A stretch of DNA of 25,569 nucleotides from a virus: positions 1 to 25,569 of IMG/VR virus record IMGVR_UViG_3300004369_000130. One strand, written 5' to 3'. Every line of letters starts with the position of its first letter. Position 1 is the stretch's first letter. The position numbers and the translations under genes were made by a program. The notes below the pieces were generated by a model. That model had not been told where the DNA came from, searched no databases, and saw only the letters and a list, made by a program, of their open reading frames with translations. Below, piece after piece: positions 1 to 6,179 of the stretch.

Positions 1-341
1 CAAAGATGCTAGGCGACCTTAAAGGGTTCTTCTCGGAGACTTTGGAAAAAGCCTCTGAGGCAAACGCAGCTCAGGTTACAACTATTAAAGACACAGTTGA
101 AACTTTCAGCAAGAGCGTAGATGCTAGAATTTCAGAATTAGCAGAAAAACACACATCTCTCTCAGATGCAGTAAATGCAATCAAAAACACCATTGATGGT
201 GTTGAGAAGAGAGTAGACGCAGTTGAATCAGAGACTGCAATTAAGAAGTCCTCAGACCTTGGCGGGTCTAGGGAAGTAACAATCAAAAAATCAAAATGGA
301 ACGGCACTTTCCTCGGTTCCGTTAGTGAATTAATAAATTAA
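1..341 (+). CDS. C-terminal end of prohead protease / scaffold protein (5' partial)
   Basis: The frame is open to the left edge of the window, so this is the end of a longer gene; the ATG at position 6 is probably internal. About 112 residues are visible. The first 75 or so are rich in Ala, Glu, Lys, Ser and Val with heptad-like spacing, as expected of a coiled-coil scaffolding (delta) domain. The end contains DLGGSRE and then KWNGTFLGSV. I recognise this ending from capsid maturation proteases or protease-scaffold fusions of actinophages that sit directly before the capsid gene. In that family the protease trims the prohead and the coiled coil directs shell assembly. The catalytic part is outside the window, so the protease assignment rests on this tail and on position. 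A stand-alone scaffold protein is the alternative. Confidence 0.6.
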   Translation, partial: KMLGDLKGFFSETLEKASEANAAQVTTIKDTVETFSKSVDARISELAEKHTSLSDAVNAIKNTIDGVEKRVDAVESETAIKKSSDLGGSREVTIKKSKWNGTFLGSVSELIN

Positions 342-360
342 GGGTAGGTGAATATAACTA

Positions 361-1401
361 ATGAGTAATGAACTATTAGCTAAAGCAGCCGCCGATACAA
401 CCGTAACAGGTAGTATGGCAGGTGCTGCAGACCCCACCGATGGAATCCATGTTGGTTCCGAGGGTAAGGGTGGACTTCTCAATCCTGAGCAGTCCGCTAG
501 ATTCCTTGATTACATGTTCGATGCAACAGTAATTGGAAAACTAGCACGTACAGTTCGCATGCGAGCTGATACCACAGAGATTGATCGTATTGGTGTTGGC
601 ACTAAGCTTATGAAGCTTGCTGCCGAAGCAACTGATACTGGAGCAAATGCATCAGTGCAATTCTCCAAGATTTCTCTCACAACAAAGAAGCTTCGCTTAG
701 ACTGGGAACTTTCAACAGAATCTCTAGAAGATAATATTGAGGGTGCCGATCTCGAAGATCATATTGCAAGATTGATGGCAACACAAGCAGGTAACGACCT
801 TGAGGACGTAGTCCTTAATGGTGACACCTCGCTAACTGGTGATGCTCTTTACAAGTCCTTTGATGGTATTGTAAAGATTGCTAAGGCCAACGGAAACGTT
901 GTAGATGCAGCGGGAGCAGTAGTGTCCCGTGAAACATTTAATAACGCACTTAAGGCACTTCCACGTAAGTACAAGCAGCGCAGACCAGATCTACGCTTCC
1001 TTTCAGGTTCAAACCTAATTCAGGATTACTTGTACTCAACATCACAAAATATCCAAAACGTAAACCCACAAGATATTGCTGCAAGCATTATCCGTGGAGA
1101 GACAGCAGGCCTTGGTGGCCCAGCTGGATTTACAGCGCCATTTGCATTTGGTATTCCAATTGTTGAAGTACCACTATTGAAGGAAGATCAAGCGGGAGGC
1201 GAAGCAGGAGAACTCCGTGGCGACGTCCACTTGACATTCCCAAATAACGTGGTAATCGGTATTAAGCGTGACGTAACAGTTTATCGCTTCTTCTGGCCAA
1301 AGAAGGATTCTATCGAATATACAATGTATACTCGTGTAGGAACCCAAATTGAGCAGGCAGAAGCTTGGGTAGTTGTTAAGAACGTTAAAGTTGCTTCCTA
1401 A
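361..1401 (+). CDS. Major capsid protein (HK97 fold)
   Basis: The product is 346 residues, a normal length for an HK97-type shell protein. The N-terminal 45 residues are low in structure and rich in Ala and Gly. The core begins with LLNPEQSARFLDYMFDATVI and continues with a strand-rich region around KKLRLDWELSTESLEDNI. Further on come the long helix LEDHIARLMATQAGNDLEDVVLNGD and, near the end, VHLTFPNNVVIGIKRDVTVY. This order of N-arm, spine helix and E-loop-like strands is typical of capsid proteins in siphoviruses of Gram-positive hosts. The ATG is preceded by a modest AGGGTAGGTG. The gene sits directly after the protease/scaffold end and is closed by a strong terminator, which fits a product needed in hundreds of copies. 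No decoration-protein gene of usual type was seen nearby. Confidence 0.9.
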   Translation: MSNELLAKAAADTTVTGSMAGAADPTDGIHVGSEGKGGLLNPEQSARFLDYMFDATVIGKLARTVRMRADTTEIDRIGVGTKLMKLAAEATDTGANASVQFSKISLTTKKLRLDWELSTESLEDNIEGADLEDHIARLMATQAGNDLEDVVLNGDTSLTGDALYKSFDGIVKIAKANGNVVDAAGAVVSRETFNNALKALPRKYKQRRPDLRFLSGSNLIQDYLYSTSQNIQNVNPQDIAASIIRGETAGLGGPAGFTAPFAFGIPIVEVPLLKEDQAGGEAGELRGDVHLTFPNNVVIGIKRDVTVYRFFWPKKDSIEYTMYTRVGTQIEQAEAWVVVKNVKVAS

Positions 1402-1426
1402 TTAATAAATAGGAATTAAAACTGCT

Positions 1427-1465
1427 GAAAAGCCCTCAAATTAATTTTTGGGGGCTTTTCCTTTT
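1427..1465 (+). terminator. Rho-independent terminator after the capsid gene
   Basis: The arm GAAAAGCCC (1427-1435) pairs perfectly with GGGCTTTTC (1452-1460). The stem extends inward through a T-G pair, C-G and three A-T pairs to a small AT loop. CTTTT follows at 1461-1465. It lies 25 bases after the capsid stop codon. Confidence 0.85.
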
Positions 1466-1475
1466 AACCTACTAA

Positions 1476-1484
1476 TGCTATAAT
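1476..1484 (+). promoter_or_regulatory. Extended -10 promoter before the LEM/SAP-like gene
   Basis: TGC at 1476-1478 is joined to a perfect TATAAT at 1479-1484, giving an extended -10 element. The predicted start of transcription is near 1491, 19 bases before the ATG at 1510. The -35 position (about 1456-1461, TTTTCC) is poor and overlaps the preceding terminator. It would restart transcription just after the capsid terminator. Confidence 0.6.
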
Positions 1485-1509
1485 TAATTTACATACCAAA
1501 GGAGTAAAT

Positions 1510-1908
1510 ATGTCATTTGACACATTAAAGGTAAAAGATCTAAAGCAAATTGCTACAGATTTTGCCGTGGACACAGAAGGACTAAAAAACAAAGCAGACA
1601 TAATTGCCGCAATGGCAGAAGAAGGCGTAACTTGGTCAGTCTATCAAAGTACACTAGAAAAAATGGAAGATTTAAAGGAAGAGTTTCCAGAAGTTTTACC
1701 AAAATTTGATCCAAATCAAGAAATTGATAAAGACATGATTTTGGTTAGAATGACTAGAGGGAATTATAGATACGATGTTGAGGGTTACACTTTTACAAAA
1801 GATCATCCTTTTATCGCTATGAATCCTGATGTTGCACAAGAAATTTTTGACAAGGAGGAAGGGTTTAGATTGGCTACGCCAAGAGAGGTACAAGAGTACT
1901 ATAACTAA
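1510..1908 (+). CDS. Small head-region protein with N-terminal LEM/SAP-like helical motif
   Basis: The product is 132 residues. Residues 4-40 (TLKVKDLKQIATDFAVDTEG, then KADIIAAMAEEG) match the helix-extended-helix pattern of HeH/LEM, SAP and Rho N-terminal motifs, which phage genomes often encode just after the capsid gene. The rest is acidic, with a strand-rich stretch around DMILVRMTRGNYRYDVEGYTF and a final helix, VQEYYN. A strong AAAGGAG (1498-1504) precedes the ATG by 5 bases. Function is not established. Position suggests a head decoration or DNA-entry role, or a minor head component. I recognise only the N-terminal motif. Confidence 0.65.
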   Translation: MSFDTLKVKDLKQIATDFAVDTEGLKNKADIIAAMAEEGVTWSVYQSTLEKMEDLKEEFPEVLPKFDPNQEIDKDMILVRMTRGNYRYDVEGYTFTKDHPFIAMNPDVAQEIFDKEEGFRLATPREVQEYYN

Positions 1909-1917
1909 ACCTGCTAA

Positions 1918-2901
1918 ATGGCAGAGATATACATAAATACAAGTACGGCAGTAACAACAAAACTTTACGTAAAAGGTGAAGCTGTATCGCCTAGCGCTGC
2001 AGTAACTATTAAAGTTTATGATATCACTAGTGATCCAACTCTATCTCCATTACTATCGCCAACTGAAATTTTAACCACAATTACGGCGGAAGAAAATGAG
2101 ACTGATTTTGGATCTTACAGTGTATATTTACCTCTTTCATATACAACAAGAAGTAGAAAGTTTAAGCTAGTTTGGGAATGGGAATATGATTCTGAATCCT
2201 ATTCTAATATAACTTATCTAGACGTAATAGTTCCATATGTTGATATTCAAGAAGCCTCTCAAGAAATGGGCCTTGGCTCCGATGCAAATGATCCAAATCA
2301 CAAAACATACTATGACATTAGGCTAGCTGAAAGATATGCTAGGAAAATGATAGAATACTTTACTGGACAAAAGTTCTTTTTATTTGATGACACATTTACA
2401 GTAATGGGAAATGATTCTGGCACCTTGCCATTGCCTAGGAAATTAAATAGTTTACATACACTACATCAAAATGATCAACTTTGGATTGATAATCTAGAAG
2501 AAATTAATTATTTAGGTTACGTTATAGAGCCTACAACAAGTGGGTTTGGGTTAAAGATAAATCAGTCTTCCATACTAGATGATGATGTTTACATAGCCAA
2601 TGGCATGGTCCCACCTTCTATTCATGATATTTCTCCTAACATTTTTAAAAGAGGTAAACAGTATAAAGTTTATGCAAGATTTGGCTGGGAGTCAGTTCCA
2701 GAAGAAGTCTCGCAAGCAGCCATAGAAATAATGAGATCTTACTTTAGTAAAGACCGTTTATGGAAAGATAGGTATGTAAACAAGATATCAACAACAGACT
2801 GGGATTTTGAGTATTCTTCAAATGCTTTTAGCGGTACGGGATCGGCATATGCAGATAAACTTTTACTAGACTATGTTGTAACTCAAATGGTCGTGGTATA
2901 G
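1918..2901 (+). CDS. Head-tail connector (adaptor) with N-terminal beta-sandwich extension
   Basis: The product is 327 residues in two parts. Residues 1 to about 105 are beta-rich, with Val/Thr alternation and a VWEWEYD strand, and look like an immunoglobulin-like or similar sandwich. From about residue 108 (VDIQEASQEMGLG) there are helices such as YDIRLAERYARKMIEYFTGQ. Near the end comes ARFGWESVPEEVSQAAIEIM, followed by SKDRLWKDRYV. This second part matches the pattern of gp6-like connector proteins: helical, ending with a recurring G-W-x-x-VP-x-x-V-x-x-A-x-x-x-L/M motif. These proteins form the ring under the portal. The stop overlaps the next GTG start by one base. No strong ribosome site precedes the ATG, so expression probably depends on coupling to the upstream gene. 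Confidence 0.7.
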   Translation: MAEIYINTSTAVTTKLYVKGEAVSPSAAVTIKVYDITSDPTLSPLLSPTEILTTITAEENETDFGSYSVYLPLSYTTRSRKFKLVWEWEYDSESYSNITYLDVIVPYVDIQEASQEMGLGSDANDPNHKTYYDIRLAERYARKMIEYFTGQKFFLFDDTFTVMGNDSGTLPLPRKLNSLHTLHQNDQLWIDNLEEINYLGYVIEPTTSGFGLKINQSSILDDDVYIANGMVPPSIHDISPNIFKRGKQYKVYARFGWESVPEEVSQAAIEIMRSYFSKDRLWKDRYVNKISTTDWDFEYSSNAFSGTGSAYADKLLLDYVVTQMVVV

Positions 2902-3323
2902 TGTTTAATGTAATAGACGGACTAATGTCTATGAAGTTGGATGTGTATAGACAAGAAGAAGAGCAGGATCCAGATACAGGTTCATTAATTAGACGGTTTA
3001 TGTATTATAAAACAATTGATTGTTATGCTCGTGGGGTAATTAGAGAAAGTGTTAACCAAAGTGATAAGCAGACATTTAGAAATGCTTATAAGAACACTCA
3101 ATCCATAGAAGTTAGAACTGAAAAAAGATTAACCCAAAGAGAAAAAGTTAAAAACATTAGAGATGCAAGCAATAACCCGATATGGTATGAATTAAATTAC
3201 CCAAACGATACAGAGACTGTGTTTGACGTTATTGGTTCAACTCCAATAACAGATCCATTTGGAAATGTAGTTGGATATAACGCATCCTTATCAAGATCGG
3301 AGAATCAGCAAATTGGCTACTGA
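2901..3323 (+). CDS. Head closure / head-tail stopper protein
   Basis: The product is 140 residues and starts at GTG in the overlap TAGTG with the preceding stop. An in-frame ATG 24 bases later is a possible alternative start. The sequence is strand-rich with features common in stopper proteins: an early MKLDVYRQEEEQDPDTGSLI segment, a central EVRTEKRLTQREKVKNIRD, and a C-terminal half containing FDVIGSTPITDPFGNVVGYN. Stoppers form the ring that closes the filled head beneath the adaptor. Placement after an adaptor and before a gp10-like protein and tail terminator is the standard order. The family call rests on order and style, not on a catalytic motif. Confidence 0.6.
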   Translation: MFNVIDGLMSMKLDVYRQEEEQDPDTGSLIRRFMYYKTIDCYARGVIRESVNQSDKQTFRNAYKNTQSIEVRTEKRLTQREKVKNIRDASNNPIWYELNYPNDTETVFDVIGSTPITDPFGNVVGYNASLSRSENQQIGY

Positions 3324-4104
3324 AATAATGGCACTGCAAGCTGCTAGCGGGCTTGTCAGCTTAATGTCTGGCCAGAGGGTAGATGGCGCTATTAAGGACA
3401 GCACAGTTGCTCAGGTATCTGCTGCTCTATTTTATCAAACAAATGTAATGGCAAAGCTAATCTCCAACGTAGCTTTTCAAAATTCATTTCAAAAAACAAT
3501 ATTTAGCCAACTACAAAAAGACTTTGGAGAGTATATAGACGCAAAAGCAAAAACATCATATCGATCAATGCACCATGTTTACGAATGGGGTCGCTCAGGT
3601 AATAAAAGTTCAAGGTTATTCGAACTTAAAAAGCTACCATCAGATGGGCTTTCTTTAAAATTAAACTATGAATTACTAGACTCAGTATCATTTGTCCCTG
3701 CAAAAAATTCAAACCATAGGCACGTCTTTGTTAAAAAAGCTTTTATTATGGAAGAAGGAAAGCCTGTGGTAATAACACCAAGACGTGCTGAAAGGCTAGT
3801 GTTTCAAATAGACGGAGAGAGTATTTTTATGCCTAAGGGAAAGTCTGTAACAGTTTCTAAACCAGGAGGAGCTGCTACAAAAAATTCTTTTTTATCTAGC
3901 TATAAATATTTTTTTACAGGGCAGCTTGTAAATATGTCAATAAAAAAATCTGGATTTCAAAGACTATTCAACTCCTCTATTACTAAGGCCCTAAGGATTC
4001 CAGTACAAATTAAAACTGTTAAATATAAATTTTCTCCTAATACTATAGCAACTGAAGCAGACGCAGCTCTCCTATCAGCTTTTGTGGGGGTATCAAATGC
4101 CTAA
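3313..4104 (+). CDS. Neck / tail-completion protein, HK97 gp10-like
   Basis: The frame is open from a TTG at 3271. I prefer the TTG at 3313 because CGGAGA (3298-3303) is well spaced before it and it overlaps the previous gene by only 11 bases. ATG 3328 lacks a ribosome site. From 3313 the product is 263 residues. An N-terminal helical part is followed by the segment YRSMHHVYEWGR and SRLFELKKLP, which recalls HK97 gp10-like neck proteins. The C-terminal half is basic and strand-rich, with GESIFMPKGKSVTVSKPGG. Such proteins help join head and tail. The start is uncertain and the family call is moderate. Confidence 0.5.
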   Translation: MATEIMALQAASGLVSLMSGQRVDGAIKDSTVAQVSAALFYQTNVMAKLISNVAFQNSFQKTIFSQLQKDFGEYIDAKAKTSYRSMHHVYEWGRSGNKSSRLFELKKLPSDGLSLKLNYELLDSVSFVPAKNSNHRHVFVKKAFIMEEGKPVVITPRRAERLVFQIDGESIFMPKGKSVTVSKPGGAATKNSFLSSYKYFFTGQLVNMSIKKSGFQRLFNSSITKALRIPVQIKTVKYKFSPNTIATEADAALLSAFVGVSNA

Positions 4105-4606
4105 TTATAAACTGGACGCTATGTTTGAGCTTAGAAAATATTTGTGGAAAAAGATGAAGGATGCTAAAGTATTTAATGAAAATGAATATTACGCAGACAA
4201 TTTATCAGAGTCATTGATACCAATCATTCCAGTTCAGCAAATGGCAGAAATGAATCAATTTTTAAGCGGAAAGAAACATATAGTTTATGATAAGATAGGC
4301 ATGTCATATAAAGACAACTGGCTAATATGTGTTGAGCAGGTCTTATTTACCATATATTCAACAGAAATTTTAGACATGGTTGAAATTAGAAACTTTATGA
4401 TAGATGAGTTTAGAAGAATGGACGACTCGGCAAAGGACATAAATGGGTCTAGCACTCTGTCCAATAAATTTAAATTTCACAGTATTCTTGTAGCCGATAT
4501 ATCCCCAACTAAGCCTGCAGAAGAAATTGTAGGGTTTTTAGCCACAGACGTCATATTGGAAATACAGTATTCAAGGATTACAGATGATGCTGGCAGGTTT
4601 GCCTAG
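4097..4606 (+). CDS. Tail terminator protein
   Basis: The ATG at 4097 follows a GTGGGGG run (4084-4090) at good distance, and I prefer it over the in-frame TTG at 4082. The product is 169 residues and overlaps the preceding gene by 8 bases. It begins with the helix MPNYKLDAMFELRKYLWKKM and has a strand-helix-strand middle (YKDNWLICVEQVLFTIYSTE). It ends with FLATDVILEIQYSRI, the typical long final strand of tail terminators. In such phages this protein caps the tail tube at the head-proximal end and stops polymerisation. Its position directly before the tail tube gene is the standard place. Confidence 0.65.
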   Translation: MPNYKLDAMFELRKYLWKKMKDAKVFNENEYYADNLSESLIPIIPVQQMAEMNQFLSGKKHIVYDKIGMSYKDNWLICVEQVLFTIYSTEILDMVEIRNFMIDEFRRMDDSAKDINGSSTLSNKFKFHSILVADISPTKPAEEIVGFLATDVILEIQYSRITDDAGRFA

Positions 4607-4607
4607 C

Positions 4608-4636
4608 TTGCTTTAGACCTACCCGTGGCCTATAAT
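4608..4636 (+). promoter_or_regulatory. Promoter of the tail tube gene
   Basis: TTGCTT (4608-4613) and a perfect TATAAT (4631-4636) are separated by exactly 17 bases. The predicted transcript start is near 4643, leaving a leader of about 69 bases before the ATG at 4712. It is placed just after the tail terminator gene and is paired with a terminator at the end of the tube gene. Confidence 0.6.
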
Positions 4637-4667
4637 TGGACATAGAGGAAAGGGCCTAGCCAGCCAC

Positions 4668-4694
4668 AAATATATATATTTATTTCATGAAATA
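4668..4694 (+). promoter_or_regulatory. Two adjoining palindromes in the tail tube leader
   Basis: AAATATATATATTT (4668-4681) and TATTTCATGAAATA (4681-4694) are each perfect 14-base palindromes sharing one base. The second abuts the ribosome site AGGAGG (4694-4699). In RNA they could form weak AU hairpins just ahead of the ribosome site; in DNA they could be protein sites. Their role is unknown. Confidence 0.5.
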
Positions 4695-4711
4695 GGAGGA
4701 ATAAAAAACTC

Positions 4712-5410
4712 ATGGCACAATCCGTAGGTAATGCTAAAAACATTCTCGTTGGTGCGTCTCCATTGTTCTTGTCAAATATTGACATGAACGATCCAGACTA
4801 TATCACTAACGCAGAACCAGGTGTAGCAATTGCTTCAGGCGCAGGAACAGTAGGCGTCCCAGCATTTGCATCAGGTGTATCATATACAACTACACTAAAT
4901 AACATAGACCAGACATCAGGGCTTTTTGGATACCGTAACGTTGGTTTCACCAACAACGGTCTTCAAATTACATACAACCCAACATACGATTCAGTAACTG
5001 TAGATCAGTTGCTTGATACAGCAAAGTTGTTTAAGTCTGCGATGGAGGTTATGATCGCAACAGAAATGTCAGAAGGTACACTAGAAAACGTTGTAGCTGT
5101 TTTCGGACAGAATTCAAGCACTCTAGGCAACCTAGTTGATGGAGTTCAAGCACTTGGAATCGCAGGTGGAGCTCTTGGTGATGCAGCAACTGAGCGTCAG
5201 TTAATTGCAGTTGGACAAGCTCCAACAGCAAGTAGCACATCGTCTGAGCGTATTTATTACGCACGTCGAGTACTCTCTGTTCAGCAATCACAGTTCTCGT
5301 TGGCTCGTACAACCCCAACTACATTCCCAGTCACATTTCGTCTGCTTCCAGACGCTGATGAAGCTGGTACAGAATACGGCAAAATTATTGACCGTGTACT
5401 AGTAGCATAA
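4712..5410 (+). CDS. Major tail (tube) protein
   Basis: The product is 232 residues, a usual size for a siphovirus tube subunit. It begins MAQSVGNAKNILVGASPLFLS and has a Gly/Thr-rich strand region (SGVSYTTTLNN). The segment YRNVGFTNNGLQITYNPTYD is followed by the helix DQLLDTAKLFKSAMEVMI. The end, TFPVTFRLLPDADEAGTEYGKIIDRVLV, is the characteristic last-strand pattern of tube proteins in actinophages. AGGAGG lies 12 bases before the ATG. The gene alone fills a unit with its own promoter, a long leader and a strong terminator, consistent with a high-copy product. Its codon use looks richer in C-ending codons than the surrounding small genes, as also seen in the capsid gene. Confidence 0.85.
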   Translation: MAQSVGNAKNILVGASPLFLSNIDMNDPDYITNAEPGVAIASGAGTVGVPAFASGVSYTTTLNNIDQTSGLFGYRNVGFTNNGLQITYNPTYDSVTVDQLLDTAKLFKSAMEVMIATEMSEGTLENVVAVFGQNSSTLGNLVDGVQALGIAGGALGDAATERQLIAVGQAPTASSTSSERIYYARRVLSVQQSQFSLARTTPTTFPVTFRLLPDADEAGTEYGKIIDRVLVA

Positions 5411-5434
5411 TAATTTAAGTAATTATTAATAAAT

Positions 5435-5460
5435 AGCCCCCAGAAATGGGGGCTTATTTA
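5435..5460 (+). terminator. Rho-independent terminator after the tail tube gene
   Basis: AGCCCCC (5435-5441) pairs perfectly with GGGGGCT (5448-5454), and a further A-T pair closes a GAAA tetraloop. The T-rich TATTTATT follows. It begins 24 bases after the tube stop codon. Confidence 0.85.
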
Positions 5461-5489
5461 TTGTATCTGCATAACCCTTATGCTATAAT
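5461..5489 (+). promoter_or_regulatory. Promoter of the chaperone / tape-measure operon
   Basis: TTGTAT (5461-5466), a 17-base spacer and TATAAT (5484-5489) preceded directly by TGC form an extended -10 promoter. It starts where the terminator tail ends, and AAGGAGG (5504-5510) lies 4 bases before the ATG at 5515. Confidence 0.65.
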
Positions 5490-5514
5490 AATTTAGAATC
5501 CTTAAGGAGGATAA

Positions 5515-5850
5515 ATGGCTACAACAGTATATGATATAGAAGAAATTGAATTGCAAGATGGTTCTAAGGCAAAATTAAAACCATTGTCAATTAAGCAGCT
5601 GCGTAAATTTATGACAGCTATACAAAAAAGTCAAGATGTAACAAACGATCAAAATGCAACATTAGACATTCTTATAGATGCTTGCGGTATCGCACTTGAG
5701 ACTCAATTGCCAGATCTAGTTTCCGATAGGAATAAACTAGAAGAGGCATTAGACGTCCCAACAATTAATAGAATCCTTGAAGTATGTGGAGGAATTAAGA
5801 TGGACGACCCAAACCTCATAGCGGCAGCAGTACTGGCTGGTCAGAACTAG
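5515..5850 (+). CDS. Tail assembly chaperone, short (G-like) product
   Basis: The product is 111 residues and begins with MATTVYDIEEIELQDGSKAK. It continues as KPLSIKQLRKFMTAIQKSQD, and helices carrying DILIDACGIALETQLPDL follow. This is the usual N-terminal domain of siphovirus tail assembly chaperones, which coat the tape measure before the tube polymerises around it. An ideal ribosome site AAGGAGG is 4 bases from the ATG. Translation normally ends at TAG 5848-5850. A slippery heptamer at 5808-5814 lets a fraction of ribosomes continue in the -1 frame (see the long product). A GGAGG at 5788-5792 lies before an in-frame ATG at 5800 and may act as a frameshift stimulator or as an internal start. 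Confidence 0.85.
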   Translation: MATTVYDIEEIELQDGSKAKLKPLSIKQLRKFMTAIQKSQDVTNDQNATLDILIDACGIALETQLPDLVSDRNKLEEALDVPTINRILEVCGGIKMDDPNLIAAAVLAGQN

Positions 5851-6179
5851 ACTTAGCCGCTTTAGAAGGAGAAGTTTTTCTTTTAGGACATTGGAAGAAT
5901 TACGAAGATTTAGAAGAAAATTTATCAATGCCAGAATTGATTCAGACCATAACAGCAATGAATCAAAAAGAACAGAACCAGAGAAAGTTTGCAGCATCAC
6001 TAAAAGGAATATCTTTAGGCGATGAAGCAAGTAAAGCAGGTCCCACCTTCGATGATGTAAAAAGAAGGGCTCTAGGAATAGATGCGTCGGGAGACGACAT
6101 TTTGAGTTTGCAGGGATCGTATTCAGCAGAGGCTGGATTCGGTATCGGTCAGGGGCTAGGTTACACCAGGAGTAATTAA
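5515..6179 (+). CDS. Tail assembly chaperone, long (GT-like) -1 frameshift product
   Basis: The -1 frame is free of stops from 5799 to the TAA at 6177-6179. It encodes WSELDLAALEGEVFLLGHWK and then NYEDLEENLSMPEL, a typical chaperone second domain with no credible start of its own. Slippage at CCCAAAC would give 100 residues in the first frame and 121 in the second, 221 in all. Only this fusion explains the position of the conserved segment before the in-frame ATG at 5928. In the phage lambda G/GT system, a low level of such a product is needed for tail assembly. The TAA overlaps the tape-measure ATG (TAATG), so the long product is translationally coupled to it. The coordinates span a join: 5515-5814, then 5814-6179. 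Confidence 0.8.
5808..5861 (+). other. Programmed -1 frameshift site with downstream stem
   Basis: CCCAAAC at 5808-5814 reads C CCA AAC in the starting frame, the canonical X XXY YYZ form. AGCGGC (5820-5825), 5 bases downstream, can pair with GCCGCT (5856-5861), giving a 6-bp stem around a 30-base loop. The loop contains the stop codon of the short product. Confidence 0.7.

Noticed and set aside
5928-6179. Separate 83-residue gene starting at ATG 5928
   Set aside because: The conserved chaperone segment starts well before this ATG in the same frame and is best explained by -1 frameshifting at 5808-5814.
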